DNA of 64,000 bases from Candidatus Latescibacterota bacterium (GTDB lineage Bacteria; Krumholzibacteriota; Krumholzibacteriia; WVZY01): the NCBI GenBank assembly GCA_011772205.1, contig WVZY01000032.1, positions 1 through 64,000 of the forward strand. The letters run 5' to 3'. A model generated the notes under the pieces. The model saw only the letters and a program-made list of their open reading frames with translations. It was not told where the DNA came from and searched no databases. Positions 8,561 through 17,252 of this stretch are shown in pieces. Each line of letters begins with the position of its first letter. Position 1 is the stretch's first letter. The translations under genes were made by a program, and so were the position numbers.

Positions 8561-9559
8561 TTAACGAGAGGTCATCTGGGTGCGACCTTTGCGAAGCTCT
8601 GATACGGTCAAGCCGCTTTTAAGGAATGCGAGGAATCCCAGTATCAGGATCGGAATCGTAAAAACAAGCGACAAGAGGATGGCGAGACCGGTCGCCATCG
8701 TTTTTTCGATACCGAAAAGCGTGAGAGCGATGACGCAAAAGAACTGATAGGACCCGATATTCGCCGGTGCGCCGGGCACCGCCGTGCCAAGGCGCACGAT
8801 AATGAGCACTACAGCTGGAACCCATAAAGACACATGTAGGCCATAGGCTTTCATGATCATCCAGTACGATAGTACTTGAAAAAAAACATATAGCATTGAC
8901 GCAGCCAGCACCGGCAACAAACGCACAGAGGTCCACACGGATCGCATTCCACTGGAGAACTGTGAGAGAAACTCCTTGATGCGCCGGATTGGCTTCCGTA
9001 TTCCTACATCATCTGTAGTATGAGTGGTCGAGTATTTTTTATCGGCGAAGGCCGACAGGACTATCAAGCCGATCACAAGGAGTATGACTGCACCGACGAT
9101 CACTCCAGCGTTCACTATCTTTTGCGGCAACGAAACAAAGAACGTGCATAGTCCTATGCCGAGCACGAGCAGGGAACCGTCAAAAATCCGTTCAGCAATC
9201 ATCGACGGAAGAATGGAGGCAAAAGGGAGGTCCATCCATCGTGATAAGAGATATCCCCTGACAAATTCACCCGGTTTCAACGGGAGAATCAAGTTGGTGA
9301 AGAGGCCGGTATAAATAGCTTGTATCGTGCGCAGTAAAGCCACACTACCGACCGGTTGAACCAGAAGTTTCCATCGAAATCCGTGAGACACAATGCAGAG
9401 CACGTCGATGATCAGTGCCGCCGGGACCCACCATAGGTGCATACTGCGCATATGGAGGAGCAACTCATCGAAGCGCACTCCGCTCATCACCCAGGCTAAA
9501 CAACCCGCGGCTATAACGTAGACGACGATCTTTTTGAAGAAACGTTTTGGAAATCTCAC
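8561..9559 (-). CDS. Flippase-like integral membrane protein (UPF0104 / LPG-synthase TM domain)
   Basis: The 332-residue protein has about eight hydrophobic segments. It contains the family signatures GFRWKLLVQPVGSVALLRT, NLILPLKPGEFVRGYLL and APANIGSYQFFCVIALTLFG. These match the membrane domain of lysylphosphatidylglycerol synthase, also found alone in lipid or glycolipid flippase-like proteins such as AglD. No aminoacyl-transferase domain is attached. It probably moves or modifies a lipid-linked substrate, but the substrate cannot be inferred. It is divergent from its neighbours and seems to be transcribed alone. Confidence 0.8.
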   Translation of the reverse strand: MRFPKRFFKKIVVYVIAAGCLAWVMSGVRFDELLLHMRSMHLWWVPAALIIDVLCIVSHGFRWKLLVQPVGSVALLRTIQAIYTGLFTNLILPLKPGEFVRGYLLSRWMDLPFASILPSMIAERIFDGSLLVLGIGLCTFFVSLPQKIVNAGVIVGAVILLVIGLIVLSAFADKKYSTTHTTDDVGIRKPIRRIKEFLSQFSSGMRSVWTSVRLLPVLAASMLYVFFQVLSYWMIMKAYGLHVSLWVPAVVLIIVRLGTAVPGAPANIGSYQFFCVIALTLFGIEKTMATGLAILLSLVFTIPILILGFLAFLKSGLTVSELRKGRTQMTSR

Positions 9560-9625
9560 AAGATCTTGTCAACCTCCGTCCACCATACTCGGCGATGGAG
9601 ACCACATTTCATATCCATATTTTGC

Positions 9626-9715
9626 AACTGCAACAAAATCAATTACTTCCATTTTTCTTTTCATGCAATTTCCGAAACCGTGCCACTGATGTTCGACCTA
9701 CGCAGCCGAGTTCGA
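9626..9715 (+). repeat. Dispersed repeat copy 4
   Basis: ACTGCAACAAA (9627-9637), ATCAATTACTTCCATTTTTC and TTTCCGAAACCGTG align with copy 1, which has about 24 extra nt in the middle. The T-arm part is scrambled (GATGTTCGACC). The remaining bases of 9560-9864 show no gene. Confidence 0.45.
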
Positions 9716-9864
9716 GCGCCGATGGCGGTTTGCGACGCAGCTGAGGAATCGAGGAAAAAATTGCGTTTGAAGCGCCTCTCTTTTATCTTTTACCCCTGTT
9801 TGTCATCCACACGCACTGGTACCAACCATTTTCGTCCTTTTACGCACTCTAACGAAAGCGGACA

Positions 9865-11622
9865 ATGGCGGAAACACAAAATGATCACAAGAAACGGCTT
9901 CGTCGCGGACCCTATCCGGAGCTCACGGTCCCTGCACTCCTCGTCGGCTATCTTCTCGGAGTATTGATTGCCGTAAGCATCAGCTACGCTGCGCTCATCC
10001 TTGGTTTTACGATCGAGGGCTCGGAGATTGCGGCAATTCTGGGATTTGGCATCTTGCGCGGCCTAATGGGCCGCACGAGCATTGTGGAGAACAACATCAA
10101 TCAGACGATCGCTAGTTCTGTGAACGGGGCGACGGCCGGGATGATGTTCTCCATCCCGGCGCTCTTTATCCTGGGTCACGGAGACGCGTTTGACCCATAC
10201 CTTCTGACGTTTGGATGTATTGTGGGTGGGATCCTGGGGATTTCTTTCATTGTTCCGCTTCGCAAGCAGATGATCGATTTCAACCGCCTGGCCTTTCCCG
10301 GGGGAATTGCCGTTGCGTCGGTTCTGAAGTCCCCGGGCGCTGGAATGCGAAAGGCGATGTATCTCGTTATAGGTGCATTGATCAGCGCCGGCCTGCACGC
10401 ATTTGTAAATGTGGCTCACTTCGAGAACTGGCACCTGGGAGCGGCCATCGGCGCACCTGCCTACTTGAACATCACGCTATACATATCCCTATTGACCGTA
10501 GGTGCTGCATACCTAGCGGGAAAAGGCGGGATCTATTTTGTGGTAGGCGGATATACGTGCTACTGGGTCCTTGCTCCGATCCTGGCTTCCCAAGGATTGG
10601 TTCCCACTCCAGATCAATTGGCGGAGATGGGGAGAAGTGCACCGAGTTTTCTGCGGGGCGAGTTTTTTAGGCCGATCGGCATCGGCATGATCTTCGGCGG
10701 TGCTTTGGCAGGTATTTTCTGGGCCATACCGCTCATCATCAGCGCCATTCGAAGTATGCAGGAAGCGGCAAAGACAAAGTCGGTGCTATCCCAAGACGAA
10801 ATGCCGATAAGGCTGCTTTACGCGGGTGTTGCGGGTGCTTTCCTTCTTCTCGTCTTCATTGCGATACGGTCGGTGGATGAGATGGGAGTCGGTCGCGGTT
10901 TGATCATGGCGCTCTTTGGAACGATTTGGATCTGGATGGCCGGTGTGATCGTTTCCGAATGTATCGGTCGGACGAACTGGTCCCCGACAAGCGGCATGAC
11001 GCTCATTGCAGTGACGATCTTGATCTTCATTGCCAGTTCCGCCGGCGGATTGGACAAGGTTCCAACGATCGTCGCGGCTGTTTTGGTTGGAGCCGCGATG
11101 GGGGCAGCGTTGTCTCAAGCCAAAGATCTGATGATGGATTTGAAAACCGGCTACTTGGTCGGCGCTTCACCAAGAAAGCAACAAATCGCCCAGTTTTTGG
11201 CTGTATGGCTAGGACCAATCGTGGTTCTTATTGTGATCTTTATTTTGCACGAGGCGTACGGACTTGGAAGTGAACGGCTCCCCGCTCCTCAAGGAAAGGC
11301 GCTGGCCAGCATGATCCAAGGCATTCTTGGGGGCGACATTCCCCTCCAAAAGTATTTAGGAGGCGCAGGCCTCGGGATGCTTTTGAGCTCCACGGGAATC
11401 GGCGGCCTGGGCGTTCTCGTCGGGCTCGGATTTTACCTTCCTTTCAATATTGTTCTTACGTACACAGTGGGTACCGGACTCCGCTTCGCATCCGATTGGA
11501 GACTGGGTCGGAAGTTTACGAATGATGTGGGAATTCCTGTGGCCACTGGCCTTATGGTTGGCGAAGCGCTCATCGGCGTCACGTTTGCGCTTCAACAAGT
11601 GCTGGCAGGTATTGGAGGATAA
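9865..11622 (+). CDS. OPT-family oligopeptide/metal-chelate transporter
   Basis: The 585-residue protein has about 14-16 hydrophobic segments, the usual size of bacterial OPT proteins. Typical motifs are PELTVPALLVGYLLGV near the start, NNINQTIASSVNGATAGM (about 75-92), and FNRLAFPGGIAVASVLKS (about 138-155). OPT proteins are proton-coupled importers of peptides or metal-peptide complexes across the inner membrane. The next gene starts 1 nt after the stop, with GGAGG inside this gene, so the two are cotranscribed. An M20 peptidase-like gene and an AbgT transporter follow, hinting at a peptide or aminoacyl-conjugate salvage region. Confidence 0.9.
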   Translation: MAETQNDHKKRLRRGPYPELTVPALLVGYLLGVLIAVSISYAALILGFTIEGSEIAAILGFGILRGLMGRTSIVENNINQTIASSVNGATAGMMFSIPALFILGHGDAFDPYLLTFGCIVGGILGISFIVPLRKQMIDFNRLAFPGGIAVASVLKSPGAGMRKAMYLVIGALISAGLHAFVNVAHFENWHLGAAIGAPAYLNITLYISLLTVGAAYLAGKGGIYFVVGGYTCYWVLAPILASQGLVPTPDQLAEMGRSAPSFLRGEFFRPIGIGMIFGGALAGIFWAIPLIISAIRSMQEAAKTKSVLSQDEMPIRLLYAGVAGAFLLLVFIAIRSVDEMGVGRGLIMALFGTIWIWMAGVIVSECIGRTNWSPTSGMTLIAVTILIFIASSAGGLDKVPTIVAAVLVGAAMGAALSQAKDLMMDLKTGYLVGASPRKQQIAQFLAVWLGPIVVLIVIFILHEAYGLGSERLPAPQGKALASMIQGILGGDIPLQKYLGGAGLGMLLSSTGIGGLGVLVGLGFYLPFNIVLTYTVGTGLRFASDWRLGRKFTNDVGIPVATGLMVGEALIGVTFALQQVLAGIGG

Positions 11623-11623
11623 G

Positions 11624-12157
11624 ATGAAGTTTTTTGGATTCCTGCTCGTTGCCGTCGGATTTTTGGCCGGAGCCTATTATCTAACCGGGGCCAGAGGGAG
11701 CGTGATCGGGACCGGCTTTGCGATTTCTTTTGCAATTGCGATTGTGGGGATTGTGATATTGCGAGTGGTAACTCGAAAGCGAAAGGGAGCAAAGGAAAAA
11801 GTCATCTCTGAAGTGAAAACAGTGGAGCAGTGCATTTCGCGTCTTGCGGAAGGTGTCGACAAGTTGGAAAAAGAAAAAGACACGATCGATGTGTACGATC
11901 TTTCCAAAGAGATCGATGATCGATTTAACGAAGATCTGGAACGATTTGTCGATGCCCGCGAAAGCATCGCCATTGCTTTTGGATTGAATGCCTACGCAAG
12001 CGTGATGAGCCACTTCGCCGCTGGGGAGCGTTACCTGAACCGCGTCTGGTCATGTTCCGTGGATGGGTACATTGATGAAGCGCACATCTACCTGGGTCGC
12101 GCGCGGGACCAGTTTGTCGAAGGACACACCGAGCTAAAGAAACTCACTTTGAGCTAA
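11624..12157 (+). CDS. Membrane protein with coiled coil, unknown function
   Basis: The 177-residue protein has two N-terminal hydrophobic segments (about 3-20 and 26-46). A basic stop-transfer stretch (RKRKGAK) follows, then a cytoplasmic part with a predicted coiled coil (about 60-100, SRLAEGVDKLEKEKDTIDV). The ATG at 11624 is fixed by GGAGG 7 nt upstream. It directly follows the OPT gene and may be an accessory or regulatory partner of that transporter. No known family is recognised. Confidence 0.75.
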   Translation: MKFFGFLLVAVGFLAGAYYLTGARGSVIGTGFAISFAIAIVGIVILRVVTRKRKGAKEKVISEVKTVEQCISRLAEGVDKLEKEKDTIDVYDLSKEIDDRFNEDLERFVDARESIAIAFGLNAYASVMSHFAAGERYLNRVWSCSVDGYIDEAHIYLGRARDQFVEGHTELKKLTLS

Positions 12158-12357
12158 TTCTCGCATTGCGAAATCGCTTTTGGCGTTGACGTAATTATAG
12201 CTCTGCGGTGCAAGTGGGTGCGGTCACGCTTCACGATGTAACCTTTCGTGTCAAACTTCGTACAGTATTCAGTGGCAGCTCCCATTCTAATGTCATATTC
12301 TAATGTCATAAGAAAACCTGAACATTCCTCAAAACAGGGATTGCAGAGGTGGTGCAA

Positions 12358-13647
12358 GTGCATTTTTTTCAATTTATCGCAGTGCAAACAGTGCTGATGT
12401 CGGTTGTGATTTGTTTCAGTTTCTCAAACGCTTTGTCAGGGGAGCAGAACAAATCTCTCGAGTCCATCATCAGTGAGATGCTCGTATCGACTAAAGCCGA
12501 TCTCATCGAATTTCGGCGCGACTTGCACCGACACCCTGAAATGTCCGGCAAAGAGAAACGCACTGCAGGCGTTATTGCGGAGCGTTTGCGTTCACTTGGG
12601 CTGGAGGTGCAAACCGGCTTGGGCGGCTATGGTGTCGTTGGCCTCCTTCGGGGCACAAAGCCGGGACCCGTCGTGGCCTATCGCGCCGACATGGATGCCG
12701 TCCCATCTGACGCTCCCGATCCGGTCCCGTTTGCTTCCGAGACTCCCGGTGTGCGGCACATATGCGGGCATGACGTGCACGTGAGCGTTGCGATCGGGAT
12801 CGCCAAGGTGCTCGCATCGGTGCGGGAGCAGCTCCCCGGAACGGTAAAGTTTATTTTTCAACCTTCAGAGGAGGATGTGGAAGGGGCAAAGGCCATGATA
12901 AGCGACGATGTGCTGTCGGATCCGGAGCCTTCTGCGATTTTTGCCGTTCACTGCGCGCCGCTCGAGGTCGGACAGATCGGCAGTAGGGAAGGCATGATGT
13001 TGCCGGGATTGGACGTCGTGAACGTGACGCTGTCGGGTGAGGGGGATCTCGAAGCTGCCGCCGATAAATGCGCGCAGATCATCTCAGGTGTGAGCACGGT
13101 TGGGGCAATGCTACACGGCGACGAATCGGCGGCCGAAGCATCCAAAGAGAACACCGAAGCGGATGGATTCATCTCTGCAGATGTGTTCAGCTCCGAACAC
13201 AACCCGGCCGAGAACCAGTGGATTGTGACGGGAACGGTTCGTGCATCGAGCGATGCCCACCACTCGCGCGCGAGAAAGAGTATCGAAAAGGGCCTTGCCG
13301 CTATGGAAATCCAGGGAGTTTCCCACGAGCTCACATACATTGACCGAGCGATTCCGCCGGTTATGAATAACCCGGCACTGGTTCGTCGCTCCAACGACGT
13401 CATCCGGTCGGTCTTGGGTGACGAAGCGATCCGCATTATCAAAGAACCGCCGCCATATTTCAGCGAGGACTTCGCGTTCTATCAGCAGCGGATTCCCGGC
13501 GTAATGTTCTTCCTCGGTGTATCGAATGAGGCGGAAGGTATTTTCGGGTTACCACACCACCCGATGTTTACGGTTGACGAGGATGCCATAGCGATCGGTG
13601 CCAAGGCCATGAGCATGCTGTTAGTGGACTACCTCAAAACGCACTAG
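12358..13647 (+). CDS. Secreted M20D amidohydrolase (IAA-amino-acid/AbgB-like)
   Basis: A GTG start at 12358 is preferred because AGAGG lies 8 nt upstream; GTG at 12349 is also in frame. A signal peptide (VLMSVVICFSFSNALS) precedes a full M20 core. It has YRADMDAVP with the metal-bridging Asp, HICGHDVHVS with metal-binding Cys and His, PSEED with the catalytic Glu pair, SEDFAFY, and PHHPMF near the end. M20D enzymes cleave amide bonds between amino acids and acyl groups, as in indole-acetyl-amino acids or p-aminobenzoyl-glutamate. Export suggests it acts in the periplasm. An AbgT-family transporter lies 650 bp downstream, consistent with conjugate salvage. Confidence 0.85.
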   Translation: MHFFQFIAVQTVLMSVVICFSFSNALSGEQNKSLESIISEMLVSTKADLIEFRRDLHRHPEMSGKEKRTAGVIAERLRSLGLEVQTGLGGYGVVGLLRGTKPGPVVAYRADMDAVPSDAPDPVPFASETPGVRHICGHDVHVSVAIGIAKVLASVREQLPGTVKFIFQPSEEDVEGAKAMISDDVLSDPEPSAIFAVHCAPLEVGQIGSREGMMLPGLDVVNVTLSGEGDLEAAADKCAQIISGVSTVGAMLHGDESAAEASKENTEADGFISADVFSSEHNPAENQWIVTGTVRASSDAHHSRARKSIEKGLAAMEIQGVSHELTYIDRAIPPVMNNPALVRRSNDVIRSVLGDEAIRIIKEPPPYFSEDFAFYQQRIPGVMFFLGVSNEAEGIFGLPHHPMFTVDEDAIAIGAKAMSMLLVDYLKTH

Positions 13648-14061
13648 GATGCTCCGATTCGCCGAGCGTTTACTCTGAGATAAAAAGGGGAAGCGTCAAA
13701 TCTCCGGAAGAAAGGCGCGTTGCGCAGGCGATCAAGGTTCTCAAGACCTACGATTACGACGAGTACCGTGAGACGATCAAGGAACTGGGAGAAATGGGCC
13801 CTGTGGCGGTCAAACCGCTGATCAAGGGGCTACGAAATGGGGATGTGTTTGTGCGGTGTGCTTGTGCGGAGGGCCTTTGCAAGATCAAGGACAGTAAGGC
13901 CGTTGGTCGAAAGGATCAACGACCGCTACTGCGGCGGCACCCTAGCGGCACAGTACGCGCTGAACCAGCTAACGGGCGTGAACTATTACGACAGCTACGA
14001 GGGATGGAAAGAGTGGTACAAGAAAGAATACGGCACCGAGTATGTCGGCAGATACCGCTGA
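13648..14061 (+). pseudogene. Frameshifted HEAT-repeat protein remnant
   Basis: One frame from about 13648 reads CSDSPSVYSEIKRG, then EMGPVAVKPLIKGLRNGD and CACAEGLCKIKD, a HEAT-like pattern. Near 13895-13905 the coding sense jumps to another frame that continues RPLVERINDRYCGG, then WKEWYKKEYGTEYVG and stops at 14061. No start codon with a ribosome-binding site precedes the first part. The leading Cys suggests the mature end of a former lipoprotein whose signal peptide is gone. Joining the two frames gives a coherent protein tail, so decay is more likely than two small genes. Confidence 0.6.
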
Positions 14062-14291
14062 ATCATCTTCGATCGCAAACCTTCGCCATACATCACTACC
14101 GAAGCTAAAAGTCTTCCGTTTTCCTCGTAAGTGAGCAATCGGTGCCTCGCGTTATAATGGGATCCTCGTTTTTTCCCAGTGGAAAGGAAGCTTTTTAACT
14201 AGCAAAAATTGAAAAAACCGCATATTTTCCCTTCTTTGACGAGGCTGTATGCCGGTTACCGTATCGATTCGCCGAATACCAAGAGCGAACA

Positions 14292-15782
14292 ATGGAAAAG
14301 TTTTTCAGATTCATAGAGAGAGTGGGGAACAAGCTCCCTCATCCCCTCATTCTATTCGTTTATCTATGCGTTATCATCCTGACTTTTTCTTTTATCACCG
14401 GCCTGCTGAAATGGTCTGCCGTGAATCCCAAAAGCGGGGAACTGATCGTGGCTTCCAATCTTATTTCGGCGCAGGGTTTTCAGGATTTCATGGAGAAGAT
14501 GATAACAAACTTTACGCATTTCGCTCCGTTGGGGCTGGTGCTCGTGATGCTCATGGGTGTTGCGATAACCGAGAGGAGCGGATTTCTGGAGGCGCTCATA
14601 CGAAGCGTCATTGGAAGAGTCCCCTCGTGGCTGGTCATCCCCGTCATCGTGATGGCCGGCGCCTGTGGAAATATCGGATCTGATGCCGGAATCGTCGTCG
14701 TCCCACCGATCGCCGCCATAATTTTCAAACGAATGGGAAAGCATCCGCTTGCAGGACTCGTCCTCGGTTATGCCGCCGCCACAGCCGGCTTTACTGCGAA
14801 TTTGATACCTGCCGGGACCGATGTCCTGCTTGCAGCGATTACGACGGAAATCTATGGGTCCTTTGAACCAGGCGCTGAAGTCGTTGCGACGTGTAATTGG
14901 TATTTCATGATTGCCGCTACGTTTGTTCTTGCTTTTGTTGGGACTTTTGTGGCCAAGAAATACACGATCCCCATGTGCGAAAGATATAAACTCACCGGCA
15001 TGGAGGAAACGACAGAAAAAGCGTTGACACCCAGAGAAAAGAAGGGACTTTTGTGGGCCATTATTGCAGGGATCATCTATTTAGCCGTGATCTCTTTGAC
15101 GATCGTTCCGGAAAACGGCATTTTAAGGCATCCCGACGCAGCGCAGTTTATGAGGTCTCCCTTCTTCAAAAGTCTGATACCTATCTTGTTCTTTCTTTTT
15201 GTCATAGTAGGTTACGTTTACGGGAAGATCGTCGGAACGATCAAAAAATCGGGAGATGCTGCCCATTTCATGATAGACGGCGTCCGTGATCTCGCGCCCT
15301 ACATCGCATTGGTTTTCATGATTGCCCAGTTCATCGCGTTCTTCAATTGGTCGCATTTGGATCAGATCATATCGATCAAGGGCGCAGAGCTGCTGAAATC
15401 ATCCGGCTTTTCGGGAATCCCGCTTTTCATTTCGTTCATAATCATCGCCATGTTCTTGAATCTGTTCATTGGGAGCGGATCGGCAAAGTGGGCAATAATG
15501 GCGCCCGTTTTCGTGCCGATGTTCTATCACATAGACTTGACTCCCGCCTTCACTCAGCTTCTGTACCGTATCGGTGATTCCATCACGAATGGGATCAGCC
15601 CCCTGTATACGATGTTTCCGCTGATACTCGGCTGGGTGCAGCAGTATGACGAGGATGCGGGAATCGGAACCGTTTCCAGCCTGCTTCTGCCGTATGCGAT
15701 ATTCACCTTTGTTGCGTGGACGATTCTGCTCATCATATGGTATGCGATTGGCCTTCCGATTGGAGTAGGGGAGTCTATCTGA
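14292..15782 (+). CDS. AbgT-family transporter
   Basis: The 496-residue protein has about 11-12 hydrophobic segments and the AbgT layout: an N-terminal VGNKLPHPLILFVYL, a re-entrant GNIGSDAGIVVVPPIAA (about 122-138), GYAAATAGFTANLIPAGTD (about 158-176), and a second re-entrant region NLFIGSGSAKWAIMAP (about 394-409). AbgT proteins import p-aminobenzoyl-glutamate or export antifolates such as sulfonamides (MtrF/YdaH). The M20 enzyme upstream favours the salvage role, but the two genes are separated by a pseudogene and are not one operon. A TATAAT at 14153-14158 lies upstream without a clear -35 box. Confidence 0.92.
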   Translation: MEKFFRFIERVGNKLPHPLILFVYLCVIILTFSFITGLLKWSAVNPKSGELIVASNLISAQGFQDFMEKMITNFTHFAPLGLVLVMLMGVAITERSGFLEALIRSVIGRVPSWLVIPVIVMAGACGNIGSDAGIVVVPPIAAIIFKRMGKHPLAGLVLGYAAATAGFTANLIPAGTDVLLAAITTEIYGSFEPGAEVVATCNWYFMIAATFVLAFVGTFVAKKYTIPMCERYKLTGMEETTEKALTPREKKGLLWAIIAGIIYLAVISLTIVPENGILRHPDAAQFMRSPFFKSLIPILFFLFVIVGYVYGKIVGTIKKSGDAAHFMIDGVRDLAPYIALVFMIAQFIAFFNWSHLDQIISIKGAELLKSSGFSGIPLFISFIIIAMFLNLFIGSGSAKWAIMAPVFVPMFYHIDLTPAFTQLLYRIGDSITNGISPLYTMFPLILGWVQQYDEDAGIGTVSSLLLPYAIFTFVAWTILLIIWYAIGLPIGVGESI

Positions 15783-15849
15783 GTACAATCGTTCTAAACC
15801 AGGTTATGCGAATCCATAAATAAACCATTCCCGGCCATTCACATGCATG

Positions 15850-15887
15850 AAAAAGCCCCGCTTACTTCTGCAGGCAGGGCTTTTTTT
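15850..15887. terminator. Bidirectional intrinsic terminator
   Basis: AAAAAGCCC and GGGCTTTTTTT form a stem between the convergent AbgT and malate dehydrogenase genes. A-runs and T-runs flank it on both sides, so it can serve both directions. Confidence 0.8.
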
Positions 15888-15903
15888 GAATTCTAGACGT
15901 CGC

Positions 15904-16914
15904 CTACAGTTTCTCAAGCATCTCGTCCACTTCGTCGCAGGTTTTGCGGACGGCGCCAACAGAGTGCTTGAACGCCTCCTTTTCCTCGTCGGTGAGGTCG
16001 AGTTCGACGACTTGCTCCACTCCGTTTTTGCCAAGGATGGCCGGTACGCCCACGAACAGGCCGTCGACGCCGTACTCACCCTCGAGCTTGGCGCATGTCG
16101 GAAGGATCTTACGCTTGTCGTAGACGATGGCTTCAGCCATGTCCAGCGCTGCCCAGGCAGGTGATACGAATGCCGAGCCGAAGCCGAGCAGGCCGACCAC
16201 TTCGCCGCCGGCCTTGCGGGTGCGTGTCTCGATGGCACTGAGGATTTCCTCGTCGAGGAACTTGGATACCGGGATGCCGGCGATCATACAGGAGCTGCGC
16301 ACCGGAACCATAGTATCACCGTGGCCCCCCAGGACGATTGCGTTTACGTTCTCCACGGAGACTTTTGCTGCATCGGCTACGAAGTAGCAGTAACGACCCG
16401 AGTCGAGCTGGCCTGCCATTCCCATGAGCTTGTTCTTGGGCGGGTTGAGCCGCTTGTCCAGGGTGTATACAATGGCGTCCAGCGGATTCGCTATGGATAT
16501 GATAATAGCATCGGGGCAGTTCTGCCTGATGCCCTCCGCCACCTGATTGGTGACCTTGAGGTTTACGGCCAACAGCTCCTCGCGGGACGGGTAGGTGCCA
16601 TCCGGCCGTGCCTTACGTGGTATACCAGCGGTGTTGATGATCAGATCCGAGCCGGCTATGGCCGAGTAATCCTTTGATCCAACCAGGCGGACATCGCTGC
16701 GGATAGTGGGCAGGCCCTCGGAGATGTCCAAGCATTTTCCGATTGAAACGGATTGCTTTTTGGTGACGTCCTGGCGTTCTGGTGGATCTTCCGGGTTCAC
16801 GATCGGCGCCGGATCGCTGAGGCCAACCTCCCGCGATAACCCTCGTCTGGCGATTTCCTGCGCTAAAACACCGCCGATGTATCCGCCCCCAATGAGACCG
16901 ATCTTATTGAGCAT
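15904..16914 (-). CDS. mdh: Malate dehydrogenase (LDH-like)
   Basis: The 336-residue protein has an N-terminal Rossmann motif GLIGGGYIGG, the substrate loop TAGIPRK with the conserved Arg, INPL-like SIANPLDA, catalytic His in GGHGDTMVP, and the C-terminal VGVPAILGKNGVEQV. It should interconvert malate and oxaloacetate with NAD(H) in the cytoplasm. It differs from common enzymes by extra residues after PRK (ARPDGTYP) and a longer region after the beta-2 Asp (about 38-58). A lactate or other 2-hydroxyacid specificity cannot be excluded. The ribosome-binding site AGGAG lies 7 nt before the ATG. The gene is alone on its strand up to the FAD oxidoreductase. Confidence 0.88.
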   Translation of the reverse strand: MLNKIGLIGGGYIGGVLAQEIARRGLSREVGLSDPAPIVNPEDPPERQDVTKKQSVSIGKCLDISEGLPTIRSDVRLVGSKDYSAIAGSDLIINTAGIPRKARPDGTYPSREELLAVNLKVTNQVAEGIRQNCPDAIIISIANPLDAIVYTLDKRLNPPKNKLMGMAGQLDSGRYCYFVADAAKVSVENVNAIVLGGHGDTMVPVRSSCMIAGIPVSKFLDEEILSAIETRTRKAGGEVVGLLGFGSAFVSPAWAALDMAEAIVYDKRKILPTCAKLEGEYGVDGLFVGVPAILGKNGVEQVVELDLTDEEKEAFKHSVGAVRKTCDEVDEMLEKL

Positions 16915-17252
16915 TCCTGCGCTCCTTTCAGTGAGGATGTGCGTCCCAGGCCGCCTTTATGTTGTCAAAAGTCTTGGGACAAACTGCGTCGAGAATTAAG
17001 AGGGATGTTGCCAATTTGTCGGCACCCGAAGATAATACCGCAGATGTTCGCTCGCTTCAACTTCATTGTCTGCTCATCGATTCATTCCAGCCGCCTCGGA
17101 ACCTGCCGGGCACTATCTAGGCAAACATGAGTATGGCTTGCCGAATCAGCCAACCTCTCATGCAGCCCCGATCTTGCGCGCCGCTCGTGTACCGCTTGGA
17201 ATCAGCAGGGCAGGCGTGCCAGCACTGCGCTCAAGCCTTATGGACAGCGCCT
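16915..17252. other. Intergenic, no gene seen
   Basis: No coding frame with support, no terminator hairpin and no repeat could be identified between the FAD oxidoreductase and mdh. Confidence 0.5.

Noticed and set aside
10215-11273. Long open frames inside the OPT gene in other frames and on the other strand
   Set aside because: They are shadows of a clear membrane protein; their composition is rich in Arg/Cys/His with no domain.
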